Positions 21,779 to 32,529 are shown, counted from the first letter of the stretch. The stretch: 64,000 nt of DNA from Zingiber officinale (GCF_018446385.1 NC_056002.1:9868894-9932893), one strand, 5' to 3'. Translations and numbers: made by a program. Notes: generated by a model from the letters alone, not told the origin.

Positions 21779-24204
21779 TGTTAGAGTATATACTAAAAGC
21801 CTAGCTTTTGTAAACATTTATTTTGTAATAAAGAATCATTTTTAGTAAAAAATATCTACATTTATGAAGTTGTTCAATTAATTTATATCGTAGATAACAT
21901 GGTGTGTGGTGTCACACACAGAAGATCATGTTATCAATTCTTTATAAATTATAAACAGTTACTCACGACTAAGATGGAAAGGAACAAACCGTTGGAATAG
22001 TTGTAGTGTAATTAAGTATTAGTTTATCTTGACTAATGAATTACACTAGTACACTCTAAGTGTATTGAGTAGGACCATTTTAGGTAAGTTCTTTTTATAC
22101 TAGCTTAATAAAAAAACTAGACCTTAGTTATTATGGAAGTGTGTGCTCTTAATCCTAATATAATAACAAGCACATATATTTAGTATTTTTTTCTTTAACT
22201 TATCAAAGGGTGAGATTTAGCTCGATAAATCAATAGACCTGATAAGTTGAGAAATGATATTACTTATAGTGTGTGTTGTTGATTATAGAAGGAATCTGTG
22301 TCCTAGTTATCTAGGTTGAGAATGACCCCAAGAGGAGCTCATAAGGATTGTCATGTTAAACCCTACAGGTGGACTTAGTCCGATATGGCAATAAGGTTGA
22401 GTGGTACTACTCTTGGAGCTAGATATTAATTAAGTGAGTTGTCAGCAACTTACTTAATTAGTGGACATTCGTTATCTTAAACACGGGGAGACTAACACAC
22501 TCATGATAATAAGGAGCCCATAATGTAATTTGGGATTGGTGTGGTAGTGCAATAATTACTCTCTAGTGGAATGAGTTATTAGTGATGAACTTGAGTTGTG
22601 TGTTCGGAGCGAACACGGGATACTCAAGCTCATCAGAAGGCCAAAACCAATTTCTCCTCTAAGTCCCTGTCGTAGCCTCATTAATGCCTCTAATCCACTC
22701 ATGAAAAGCCCATCTTGGTGTCCAAGAAGGGAGCGACCCATGGCTTGGTGACCAAGCCAAAGGGGTCGACCATAATCTCCTTAAGGTGGTCGGCCACAAG
22801 AAGTTTGAAGGGTGCCGACCACATATTTCAAATAAGGAGGGGTGTTTTGAATTTTTAAAATCTTCTCTTTGTAGATATATACAAGTTTTAAAAGAGAAAA
22901 TTTAAAATATAAAACTTTCCTTATTTGAATTAGGCCACATGGTATAAAAGAAAATTTAAAAGTTTTAAAAATTTCCTTTTTTAACTATCCTCATGGTTTT
23001 TAGAAAAAAAAAGGAAGAGAAGTTTTAAAATTAAATTTTTCTATTTTTGTAACCATGTTAAAAGGGAAATTTTAGAAGAGAAGTTTTAAATTTTAAAACT
23101 TGGTTTTAATTTTAAAACTTTCCTTTTTTAACATCCACATTAGGAAATTAAAAGAGAGCTTGTAAAATTTTATAAGAGCTTTTCTTCTTTGCTTATAAAA
23201 TTTTTACAAAAGTATTTCCTTCCTTTTAAGTGATCGGCCACCCTTGCTTGGTGCCCAAGCAAGGGGCCGACCAATCAATAAATCATCCAATCAATGATTT
23301 GATGATTGAATCAATCAAGAGGAAAGAAAAGAAAAAATAAAAGGGGAAAAGGAAAAACAAGAGGAAGATTTTAATTTTTGTAAAATGTCTTTTCTTATTT
23401 GCTTTGGCAAGTAATATAAAAGAAGAGGAGGGGAGTCCTCATGGTCAATCAATTCTTATTCTCTTGGTGGAGACTCCTCATTGTGGTCGGCCCTCTCTCC
23501 CCTCTTTTCCCCTTGCTCTCTTTTGCTCCTTGGTGGTGGTGGTGGTCGAATACTAGAAGGAGGAAGAAGGCTTTTGGGTGGTGTTCATCTTAGAGGATTG
23601 TCGCCCACACGACGTCCAAGGCAAGGCAAGGAATACGGCAGAAGATCTCGAGGTTATTAGCATACAAAAAAAAGGTATAATTAGTAATTTTCTTCCGCAT
23701 CATGCTAGTTATTTTTCTTTGTAAGAATTCCAAACACAAGAGGCATTAGATTCTAGTTTTTCGAATTGTAATTTGAGTTTGTTTTTTTTTTTGTTTTTTA
23801 AATTTGTGATTCGATTGTTCTTTTTTGTTAAACCTAGAGTTATATAAGGAAATTAAATATTAGCTTTCCTTAAAAGACTTTGTCTAGAAAGTGGTGGTCG
23901 CTTCCATATCCAAGAAGGCCTAGTGTCTCGTCATGTTTAACCTGGAAGTCAATTTTGGAAATTAATATTTAATTGAATTTATAACATAGGTTGATTTGGA
24001 TCAATAGTGTTAAGTTTCGCTTGCGATCCAAATCTAAACCATTAAGAACAGATAAATTAAATTTGGAATCAATAATGTTAAGTTCCGTTTGCGATTCCTA
24101 ATTTAACTTCTAAAGAACACAATAGGTTGTTTAGGAAAGGTTCGACACTTGTACAAAATTTTTATACAGTGGAATCAGTACGATCTTCCTAGGACCAACC
24201 AACA
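21779..24204 (+). repeat. 3' LTR of the copia element
   Basis: 2426 bp, TGTTAGAGTATATAC to GACCAACCAACA, nearly identical to the 5' LTR. The GTGTTCG-GAG-CGAACAC hairpin is kept at 22600-22616 with its stem intact and only the loop changed. The open frame 22556-22741 is incidental. Confidence 0.95.
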
Positions 24205-24241
24205 ATTCCCTCATTCCCAAACCTCTAAACCAAACACCACC

Positions 24242-25088
24242 TATGATTTAGCCATAGTTTCAGTTCAAGTTTTTAAAATAGACCTAAATTGGACCAACGC
24301 ATATAATCTCACTAAGATTTGTCCTAACTTAATCACTCTCCTCCAATGACATACCTCACTTACCATTTACAGTCTCTTGACCCACCAGCTTTTTCTGCTA
24401 GTTTTCTGGACTTCTACCAGTTGTCGGGTCCCACAGACTCAGCCGAACTTCCTGTCAAATATTGGGTCACTCCTTGACCTATCTGGACTTCATGCTGGTT
24501 ATCAGGTCCTTAGACTTAACTGGACTTCAGCCTGGTATTAAGTCCTCTAGACCCATCAGTTCTTACATACTTAGTAACAAGGTTAGATAACACAACATCT
24601 AATTCTAATTCATTTGTTATTTTTCAAAACCTAAGTTTGACTATTAGTGCTAATTGAACAAATAGAAGGAACTCTAGAAAAGAGTTTCTGTGAAGGTTTG
24701 AAGGCAACTCTCTCATACATTGGTTCATGCCAATTCTTGATATTTAGAGGAGAAGTGTTGCTGCACTTTCCAAATATCAAGAGACTAACTAAAGCAACAA
24801 GAGAGCAAGCTAAGCAAGATTTCATTATTGTAAATCATTTTCGATTTCAATTGTATTTTCTTGTTGTATTTCTCGTATTTGTTTGTATGAGACTTCTCCG
24901 CCTCTTGGAAGGAGGTATTCATAGTGGAGTTGTGAGTGTGAAGAGCTGACCCTTAGATTATCTACCTCAAGAAGGTGAATACCAAGTAAAATTTAAAGAG
25001 TTAATATTGCTTTGAGTTATACGTTGCAAATCATCAACAAGAAGCGAAAGAAGCTACTCACCCCCTCTAGCTTTCAAGTATTCTAACA
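24242..25088 (+). other. Probable truncated LTR (right end near 25088)
   Basis: No gene. A motif of the form GGACTTC-xxCTGGTTATCAGGTC recurs irregularly (about 24405-24545), as in LTRs of several monocot elements. The segment from about 24880 (CTTCTCCGCCTCTTGGAAGGAGG, CAAGTAAA) to CACCCCCTCTAGCTTTCAAGTATTCTAACA has the layout of the R-U5 end seen in the LTR at 9066-10026. No left end or target duplication was found. Confidence 0.5.
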
Positions 25089-25850
25089 GATCACACAATA
25101 GTCTAGTCAGTCGGAATCTTACCTCCTTTAACTAGACTTGAAAGAGAGACTTGTGATCCAAGAGGTGGCTAGTGGGTGCCACGTGAACAAGGGAAGATTG
25201 AAGAACTTGCTAAGGTAGTGTCAACAAGGGGGGAGTCGAACCAACGCCTAATTCCTTAGCCTCCCAGTTTCTTGGCCTCCTGACTCTTGGCCCTCCCAAT
25301 CCCTTAACCTTGCAGTCTTCGGGTCTCTTAACCCCTTGACCTCCCGGCCTCCCAATTCCTTGGTGACGCACATCAGGACACAGAGTCATTTTAGGAAAAT
25401 GATAATTATCACACAAATCTCATATTATTTTAAGAAAAAGATAATCATCACACAAATCTTGGATTATTTCAAGAAAAAGACAATGATGCAAATAGGTTTT
25501 GAATTATTTAAGGAATTAAATAGTAACAAGATGATCGGAATGAAAAGAAAAAGTCTGTTGTCTCTGTCTCTATATAAAGGCATCTCTTATAAGCATCCAA
25601 AGTACATACACACACCTACATACATCAAAATCCTAATACCCATCTTCCTCCTCGTTCTCTAACTTGAGCATCGGAGTGGCTGTGCCGGGAAACTCCTGGT
25701 CGTCATTTTAACCTCTCTTCTGCTTGTTTAACTCCCAGAACCACATCATCATCCTCGTTGTCATTTGGTAATTGGTGATCACGTTGGTGGCAAAGCCAAT
25801 CCACCGACGATTCACTCGTCGATATTTACGAGAAGGATAAAAAATAAAGA
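25089..25850 (+). other. Gypsy-type LTR remnant with TATA box
   Basis: No coding region. CTATATAAAGGC at about 25570 looks like an LTR TATA box. Downstream, CTTGAGCATCGGAGTGGCTGTGCCGGGAAACTCCTGG (about 25663-25700, given here only as a landmark of two phrases, ACTTGAGCATCGGAGTGG and GCCGGGAAACTCC) is typical of the transcribed end of Tat-type gypsy LTRs. The pyrimidine-rich part near 25250-25360 explains the open frame on the minus strand. Boundaries were not resolved. Confidence 0.5.
25396..25513 (+). repeat. Three 39-bp tandem repeats
   Basis: Three consecutive 39-bp units start GAAAATGATAATTATCAC, GAAAAAGATAATCATCAC and GAAAAAGACAATGATGCA, each ending ATTATTTyAA. They lie directly upstream of the TATA-like sequence at 25570. 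Confidence 0.8.
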
Positions 25851-26478
25851 GGTGGATGACGAGAATTTCATTGTGTTTGAGAATTTTAGTCTAAAATTGA
25901 AAGTTTCAAAACAATGTTGTTTGTTTAAATTATTGAACAAACATGTATGTTGTGAACAAATGAATGAGGAGAGACCTTCTCCTACACGTGGGTGCATAAA
26001 GGATATAAATTCAAGGTCTGAATTATATTGAACCAAGTTGACTCGTGTGCGAGCATGACCTATGCGCGTCGAATGTCAGACCAGTAAAGGCAAAATTTGT
26101 CCAAGTAGAACAACTAATATTTTACCATGCGAAATCTTGAGCAAAGGAAAAAAGACAATAGCAAAGAAGATAATCTTCATCCATCTACGTTCCCCCTCAC
26201 TTTCCGGTGCTTGATAGAGTTCACTATTTACCATTGTATCCTAGAGCTATTCAGCCAGTGCTGTCAAGTGCTAGGAACGGTGTCCGTGACTTATTTTTTA
26301 AAAATTATGAAAACAAGTCTCTCACATAATCATATAATCATACAAAATAATAAAAATGAAAGTGAAAAATGAAATAAAGATTGTTAGATAATTTAATAAC
26401 ATTAAAATAAATATATGCAAATTAAATTTTATTTCACCATTTAAATGCATACCACAATATATTCTCAATCGTAATAAA

Positions 26479-27197
26479 ATGATTAATAATAACTCTGACA
26501 AACTTCAAATCCACCTTGCAGGCATTCTTCTCCTGTGCATGAATGCAACACTTGCATGTGCTAGTGTCATCAGCACCGTTGCAATCGGTTCATGGGCTAT
26601 CACCCCATTCACGATAATCCCAACAACAATTAATGGCATAAGAGACATCTTCAATTTAAGATAAAATATATTTTAGCTGGTCAGATTCTGACCATTTAAT
26701 AATATCTAAAAGTAAATTTTATTGATTAGAATCTGATCAGTTAGAAATCTTTATCTCCCAATTATAATGTATACATATACATACATATAATTAATATGTC
26801 CATATGAAATTACTAAAATATTCATGCATATGCATGCATGCATATATTCTAGCTGGCCAGATTCTGACCATTTAGTAATACCAGAGTAAATTTTACTGGT
26901 CAGAATCTGACCAGCTAGAAATCTCTATCTCCCAATTATAATGCATGTATGTACATGCATATAATTAATATGTCCATATGAAATTACTAAAATATCCATG
27001 CATATGCATGCATGCATATATTCTAGCTGGTCAGATTCTGGCCATTTTGCAATACCCATTAGTAAACATGAACAACACAATAAATAAATTCAATAAAGAT
27101 TTTAAAAAAGAATAGTTTGGAATATATAAAAGATAATGTTATCTTAGCACAAGGCAGTAAATATAAGGAAGGCAACAAGAATTAGAACTCTTGATAT
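26479..27197 (-). pseudogene. Defensin-like peptide pseudogene (sister copy)
   Basis: This copy is clearly homologous to the intact gene at 29555-29909. Exon 2 remnant: 26648 down to about 26483, reading NCCWDYREWGDSP then an in-frame TGA; two of the final cysteine codons are changed. Exon 1 remnant: about 27197-27144, reading ISRVLILVAFLIFTALC; the start ATG has become ATA and the splice donor with the last codons is deleted. The intron has grown to about 490 bp by a tandem repeat. Three independent lesions (start, donor, stop) mean it cannot make the peptide. The homology extends beyond the gene on both sides, so this was a segmental duplication. Confidence 0.8.
26674..27055. repeat. Tandem units (about 175 bp) each carrying an inverted repeat
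   Basis: Unit starts are at 26674, 26850 and 27024 (third partial), each opening TAGCTGGyCAGATTCTG. Within a unit, TAGCTGGCCAGATTCTGACC is matched by the reverse complement GGTCAGAATCTGACCAGCTA about 45 bp later, giving a roughly 20-bp stem. A second palindromic stretch, GCATATGCATGCATGCATAT, closes each unit. It lies in the intron of the pseudogene copy only; the intact sister intron lacks it, so it arrived after the duplication. Confidence 0.85.
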
Positions 27198-27199
27198 GA

Positions 27200-28120
27200 T
27201 GGACTACTAATTCTCTTTTACAATTTGCATGTATATTTTGTGTTTAAGTGTATGATGAATATATATATTGGTAGGAAAAGAAGAGAGGGGAAAAATTAAA
27301 ATAAAATGTAATAAATAAAATAATCAATCATATAATTAGGTGAAAATGGCTCATAGATTTTTTTTAAAAATAATATTATATATCTACCTTTATAGTCATA
27401 TATAGAAATAAATTTATAATTCTCCAAAATAAATGTAGACAAGTTTATACATCATCATTATATGTTATTTTTTATTAGAGTTCGAGAGAAGATAATTTAT
27501 TTTACTTTAAAAGGGGAAGGAATTAATTATTTAAAAATTACTCAATAACATCCATAATATAATAGTTGGAGTAAGATTAGGCTTATTATTTTTGCTAATT
27601 TAATTTTGTTCAGTTACAATAGAAAAACGTACTTCATAATATTTCTTAAACTCTTGTTTTTATTAGTCCAACTGTAGATAATATTTATAAACTCTTAAAT
27701 AAGTTTGGTCATCAAGTATCAATAATAAATAATTCTAATTTTCAGATTGATACAGTTAGTATCTACATAGATAATTACTTTAATAAATTTTAGAATCAAT
27801 AATTTAAATTTTTACATAAATATAAATTTATATAAAAATAAATATATGTGGTCTAACTTTATTATTTTATTTCTTAAACTTTTTTTTATTAGTCAAATGA
27901 AAATACAATGTCAATCTTAATTTACAAAATTCAACTATTAATGAATTTCGATCCAAATTTACTAATGGTGATAAAAAATGAATACGTTTGCCTCTAGTGT
28001 TTTCATCAATCCGTCCCAGAGTCAACACAGAAAAGATCGATCCAAATTCACTAATGAATATACAGAATCTAGATTCTTAAATTTTTAATATGGTGGGGGT
28101 TAGAAACACACAAATTTTAT
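27200..28120. other. AT-rich upstream region of the pseudogene copy
   Basis: No gene. The part 27200-27810 matches 29910-30510 (upstream region of the intact defensin-like gene), with shared blocks such as ACTACTAATTCTCTTTTACAA and GTATATTTTGTGTTTAA. The rest is unassigned AT-rich sequence. Confidence 0.6.
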
Positions 28121-28124
28121 CGTT

Positions 28125-29110
28125 GAGAAATTATAATGAGTTTAAGTTCGACAATAATTTTGCTTTAAAAATACACCAGTTGAATTTATTTTAAAAATAG
28201 AGGAGGCTAATTAGGGTGTGGAACAAAAGTTGATGAATATGATTGTACTCAGCGGAAGTTGGGATTATTTCCAATAACTTTAAGTTGAGTTTTGACCAAA
28301 ATTCAATGATGATGGTACAGGGTTCATATTTATAAATTTTAAATATAATAGAATAGGAAAGTTTTAGGAATATATAGAAGTAAATATGATGATATTAAAT
28401 GCAATATGTATTTTATGCCAAAAATACACAGTTAAATTTATTTTAGAAACTTAAAGTAGAGTAATTAGAGTGTAAAACTAAGTTGGGTGGATTTGGATTC
28501 CTAGAAATGTATTAGTCCTAATTTGAATTGATTTCTGGTAAATCTAATTAAAACTCATTTATTGGTGTATAGAATCCAAATTTAAAAATTTTCAAATTTT
28601 CGGAAGAATAATGAGTGTAGCAGACATATATAAGGATTGTTGTTAAATGAATATGATGAGTGTAATTCCAGTAATGATTTGGGCCAAAATTACATAAGTC
28701 TAAATTTGTTTCAGAAACTTAGTGCAAGCTAACTAGGATGAGAAACTAAGATTAGAGGGTATGATCATAATCAAAATAATTTTAAGAGCACATTAATTTT
28801 AATTTGGATTGAATTTAATCAGCCTTAATCTATCATTATTTTTAACATGATTAGATAATGAAAGTTTCAATTATAGTAAAAAATGATTATGTCCATTTCA
28901 AACGTTTCTTATAATCCGTCTTTAGATTATGTAAAGATAGGATTAATTTATATCTGTCCGTCAAGTGACTAAAAGGTGGATGAATTTTTCTTAAAGGGCA
29001 CATATGTCAGATGTTATTATGAAGACACATGATGAGCCTAAGTTCATAAATAACTTTATGTCAAAATTATATAAGTTTAAATTTACTTCAAAAATTTACA
29101 ACAAATTAAA
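28125..29110. repeat. Diverged tandem repeat block, units about 250-350 bp
   Basis: A phrase of the form ATGATGAGxxTAAGTTC...AATAA-TTTATGxCAAAA-TAxATAAGTTTAAATTTATTT returns near 28125, 28380, 28670 and 29020. Each is followed by GAAACTTA and a GGATGAGAAACTAAG-like stretch. The whole block has a second copy at 33450-33640 plus 39760-40690, interrupted there by the MULE. No coding potential; nature unknown. Confidence 0.65.
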
Positions 29111-29554
29111 TAGGGTACAGAATGGAGGCTGGCTCCAGTTAGAAGGACAGTAACCGACAAGGGTGAAAACGAAGGCATGGAAAATACAATACTTACAATT
29201 ACGATATTTTTTAATTTAAATCTTCTTTAAATAATAAATAAATTTGATTAAAATAGATAAAGGCAATGGAAGGAATATTATATTATTTAACATATATGAC
29301 ATATATGGATATATAGAAAAATTATAAAATGTTTTCTTAAAAATCATGAAAACAAGTCTCTCACATAATCATATAATAATACAAAATAATAAGAATGAAA
29401 ATGAAAAATGACCAACATTCATTATATATCTTATTTCATTATTTTTAAAGATTCTTAGATAATTTAAGAACATTAAAAGAAACATATGCAAATTAAATTT
29501 TATTTCACCATTTAAAATGCATAACACAATTTATGCTTAATGTTGATAAAATGA

Positions 29555-29909
29555 TCAACAATAACAATGACAAACTTCAAAACCACCTCGCACTTTACAT
29601 TCTCCTCCTCTGCACGAGGATGAACACCAAGTGTTACATTCACTAGTGTCATATGCATCGTTGCAACCGGTCCGTGGGCTATAACCCCATTCACGATAAT
29701 CCCAGCAACAATTAATAGCATCAGAGACATCTTCAATTTAAGACAAAAATATATATATCACTTTAGTAAACATGAACAACACAATAAATGAATTCAATAA
29801 AGATTTAAAATAGAATTAATTTGGAATATATAAAAGATAATGTTAACTTACTCGCAATGCACATGGTAGTAAAAATAAAGAAGGCACAAAGAATTACAAC
29901 TCTTGACAT
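29555..29909 (-). CDS. Secreted cysteine-rich defensin-like (DEFL) peptide, two exons
   Basis: The spliced coding region is 29909-29852 joined to 29730-29555, 77 residues ending TGA. Exon 1 encodes a signal peptide (MSRVVILCAFFIFTTMCIA). The donor is A|GTAAGT at 29852/29851; the acceptor TTGAAG|AT lies before 29730; the intron is 121 bp with phase 1. An intron right after the signal peptide is the usual DEFL gene structure. The mature part (about 58 residues) has ten cysteines in the pattern CC-x13-C-x8-C-x3-C-x3-C-x4-C-x8-C-x-C-x-C. It has CxxxC, a GxC gamma-core-like CRGGEC and a CxC end (CHCYC), matching the cysteine-stabilised alpha-beta fold. Such peptides act outside the cell in defence or signalling; the role here is unknown. 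The unspliced frame 29512-29736 is misleading. All splice signals and the frame agree, but expression is unproven. Confidence 0.78.
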
Positions 29910-29973
29910 GGTGTACTACTAATTCTCTTTTACAATTTGTATGTATATTTTGTGTTTAACTACAGTCTAAAAC

Positions 29974-29987
29974 CAATATATATATTG
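29974..29987 (-). promoter_or_regulatory. TATA box of the defensin-like gene
   Basis: CAATATATATATTG, about 65-75 bp upstream of the start codon on the minus strand, is a plausible core promoter; spacing leaves a 5'UTR of roughly 35-45 bases. The sister copy has a similar ATATATATATTGG at about 27256-27270. Confidence 0.5.
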
Positions 29988-30523
29988 GTAAGAAAAGTGA
30001 TGCGAGGGGAAAATATTAAAAGAATATGTAATAAATAAAATAATCAATCATATAATTAGGAGCAAATGACTCATATAATTTTTAAAATAATATTATATAC
30101 CTACCTTTCAATTATGTATAGTCATATATAGAAATAAATTTACAATTCTCCAAAAATAGATGTATATATGTTTATACATCATGATTATATGTTATTTTTT
30201 TATTAGAGTTAGGGAGAAGATAATTTATTTTACTTTAAATAGAAGGAAGGAATTAATTATTTAAAAACTACTCAATAACATCTATAATATAATAGTTTGA
30301 GTTAGATCAGGCTTATTATTTTTGCTCATTTAATTTTGTTAATTCGGTTACAATAAAAAAAACTTACTTCATAATATTTCTTAAACTCTTTCTTTTGTTA
30401 GTGATAATATTTATTAACTCTTAAATAAATTAGGTGAAGTATTAATAATAAATAATTCCAGCCTTCGGGTTAATACATTTAGTATCTATATGAATTATTA
30501 CTCTGATAAATCTAAAAGTCAAT

Positions 30524-32440
30524 ATTCAGTGATGCGGTGAATAACGTGAGACCCCTGAAGTCGAGGTCAAAATCAAAAAAGTTGGTTGATATGACAGTCA
30601 ACGTCAAGGAAGGGTCAACACTTAGGACCATCATGATCACATGTCTCAGCCAAGTGATCTAGTCGATCCAATCGGTGAGTGGTTTAACCGATTGGACCTC
30701 TGGTCTGATCAGATCCCGAGTCCCTCAAGATTGATGAAACCCCGAGCTGTATTAGTACAATTCAGAGTTGAGTCCTCTTGATCGGATCAAATATTCTAGG
30801 CGTATGACTTGACCAGACTCTCTGGCCGAGCGGATTGGCCGAGCGGAGGTCGAGTCATCGATAGGTACACAATTCCTTAGCCTATTCCAACCAGTGAACA
30901 AGGTCCGATCGGACAATATAGGAGACTCGGTCGATCTATCATCAAAGCATATTAATGACCCACTAATCCAACGACCTAATATTCCTTTTGACGTTTAGTG
31001 TAACCGTTATCAAAGAATCAAGAAAATATTGTAAGTGCCCCGTGATAATTTTGGTATGATCAGCCAAGTCAAGTTAGGTCCTGTTGTATTTGATCCTTGT
31101 GTCTAAGTGTGTAGGAACTTAGGAGCGCAAAAAGTTAAGTGAAAATCGTAACTAGTGAGAAGGATGGCACGGGAGAGAGTCGATAGGCTCAGTACGTCAG
31201 AGGGACGAGGTGCTGCAGAAGAGTATCCTGGCAAACGAGAAGGAAGCGCGCGACATTTCTGAAGGATGAGAAGCCGGAGCCAAAGACCGCTTGAGGAGAA
31301 GGCCAGAAGATGGGTTCGAGTGAGCCCAATTCTGAATAGTCGAAATCACCCAAGCGATTAGAGAAGGCGTCGGACCAGTCAATATAAAGCTGACTGATCT
31401 GGACGCCTGGACTACCAAGGTGCCCCAAGGGCGCATCGACGTTGCGGATCAGCTTTTGGTCCTCATCAGCAATCCAAGCGCTCGAAGCGAGTCCGAGCAC
31501 CTGACGATGGATAAAACGTTATCTCTTGGTCGTTGCATGGAGATAGAGTTTTGTTATGCTGGGGTGCTTGGAGAGGTCTGGGTGCTCGAATGGTGCCACA
31601 TCAACAAACAGTCAGATTCGACCAGTTGGCTATAAATAGAACCCTGATCTTCTTCATTTCAAACAACACACTTCTATACTTCGAAATCTACTCCATTTTT
31701 CATTTCCAAGCTTCATGTTTATGTACGAGGGTTCTCTGCCTCCGATAGTTTGTTCGAAAAGGAGATCTTCATAGTGAGCTTACTTCCTTGAAGTTGCAAT
31801 CCTCTAATTGCAAACCAAGTAAAATTGTTTGTTTCGTACTCTTATTAATTCTATTATTTCTTTAAGTGTGTAATTGTTTAAAGCTCGATAGTTTGAGAAA
31901 GGTATACTTTTATTTTAACATGCATGACAATTTACCCTCCTCTTGCCAGCCGCAAGGGACCTACAAATATTTCCTGTGCAGTCTTTACGATGGAAACTTC
32001 CACCTTGCAAAGCATATTAGTGGTGGGTCAATTTTCGGAAAGGTGTCGGAATGGTCGGTTATTTTTTTTTTAAAATACATCAATATTCATGCACAGAGGA
32101 AAAGTAACACTATATAAGGGGTCTCCTCCTAAAGGCACATGTACGCAACATTAGGCACTCAGAGCCCACTGTTTATTTCTACTGTTCACTATATCCTTTT
32201 CCTCTCGATCACCTATCTAACTTGGGTGTCGCAATGCTTACGCTGGGACCCCTTCCTGGCCCGGTTGCTAACGTTTTCTTACCTCTAAGTTCTTTCCTAA
32301 CGCGCAGGATCGCTCGACGCCCTCTGCTTCTAGCTCAAAGTCTTCTCGTGGCCAATATCGAAGCCACCTATCCAGCATCATCTTCTCTGATTTCAGACAA
32401 GATCACCCAATGAGTACAAAATAACTCGTTGTATGCCTAA
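30524..32440 (+). mobile_element. Gypsy-type LTR remnant, split by a solo LTR
   Basis: From about 30545 (TGAGACCCCTGAAGTCGAGGTC) the base composition jumps from AT-rich to GC-rich, and it ends near 32412. CGGATTGGCCGAGCGGA-like repeats occur at about 30826-30850. After the inserted solo LTR (31030-31965) come CTATATAAGGGGTCTCC (about 32111, TATA-like) and CAATGCTTACGCTGGGACCCC, typical of Tat-type gypsy LTRs. Exact ends and a target duplication could not be found. No protein domain inside. Confidence 0.55.
31025..31970 (+). mobile_element. Solo LTR (31030-31965), target duplication AATAT
   Basis: It starts TGTAAGTGCCCCG at 31030 and ends GCAAGGGACCTACA at 31965 (936 bp), with AATAT on both sides (31025-31029, 31966-31970). 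It has the same general plan as the LTR at 9066-10026: GGTCCTGTTG, GTGTCTAAGTGTGTAGGAACTTAGGAG, TATAAATAGAACC (about 31631), then a pyrimidine-rich end. It inserted into the gypsy-type LTR. Open frames 31189-31748 are incidental. Confidence 0.9.
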
Positions 32441-32458
32441 CCTCCCCAATACAAAGGG

Positions 32459-32459
<1 letters not shown>

Positions 32460-32527
<68 letters not shown>
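32460..32527. repeat. (AT)n microsatellite
   Basis: About 34 uninterrupted AT dinucleotides, flanked by GGGTT on the left and AATG on the right. Confidence 0.99.

Positions 32528-32529
<2 letters not shown>

Larger units (their letters stand above)
14272..24209 (+). mobile_element. Full-length Ty1/copia retrotransposon (14277-24204), target duplication ATTCC
   Basis: LTRs of 2425 and 2426 bp (14277-16701, 21779-24204), both TGTTA...CCAACA, are flanked by identical ATTCC (14272-14276, 24205-24209). The interior has, in copia order, a primer site, gag, protease, integrase, RT and RNase H, then a short purine-rich tract (AGTGGAAGAT) before the 3' LTR. LTR differences are few (6 in the first 78 bp), so insertion is fairly recent. 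Even so, every coding domain is broken by stops or frameshifts, so the copy was dead soon after or at insertion. A solo LTR of the same family lies at 54143-56557 on the other strand. Confidence 0.95.
12950..24241. mobile_element. TIR element, unit B, split by the copia element
   Basis: It starts GGTGGCGTTTGGTTCTCTCC at 12950, directly after unit A, and ends CTAAACCAAACACCACC at 24241. The stretch 14277-24209 is a later copia insertion plus one target-duplication copy. Removing it restores GAATCCATTCC-CTCATTCCCAAACC, the same right end as unit A. The junction between A and B reads AACGCCAAGGTGGCG, as expected for two copies sharing a TAA with a few bases lost. The right flank is TAT, one change from TAA. 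Confidence 0.68.

Noticed and set aside
25210..25416. Minus-strand frame with GGPRVRRP-type repeats
   Set aside because: Comes from a pyrimidine-rich repeat (CTTGGCCTCCxxAxTxC) in an LTR remnant.
29512..29736. Open frame of 74 codons beginning MKMSLMLLIVAG
   Set aside because: Wrong frame of exon 2 of the defensin-like gene; the spliced reading gives a signal peptide and ten cysteines, far better supported.
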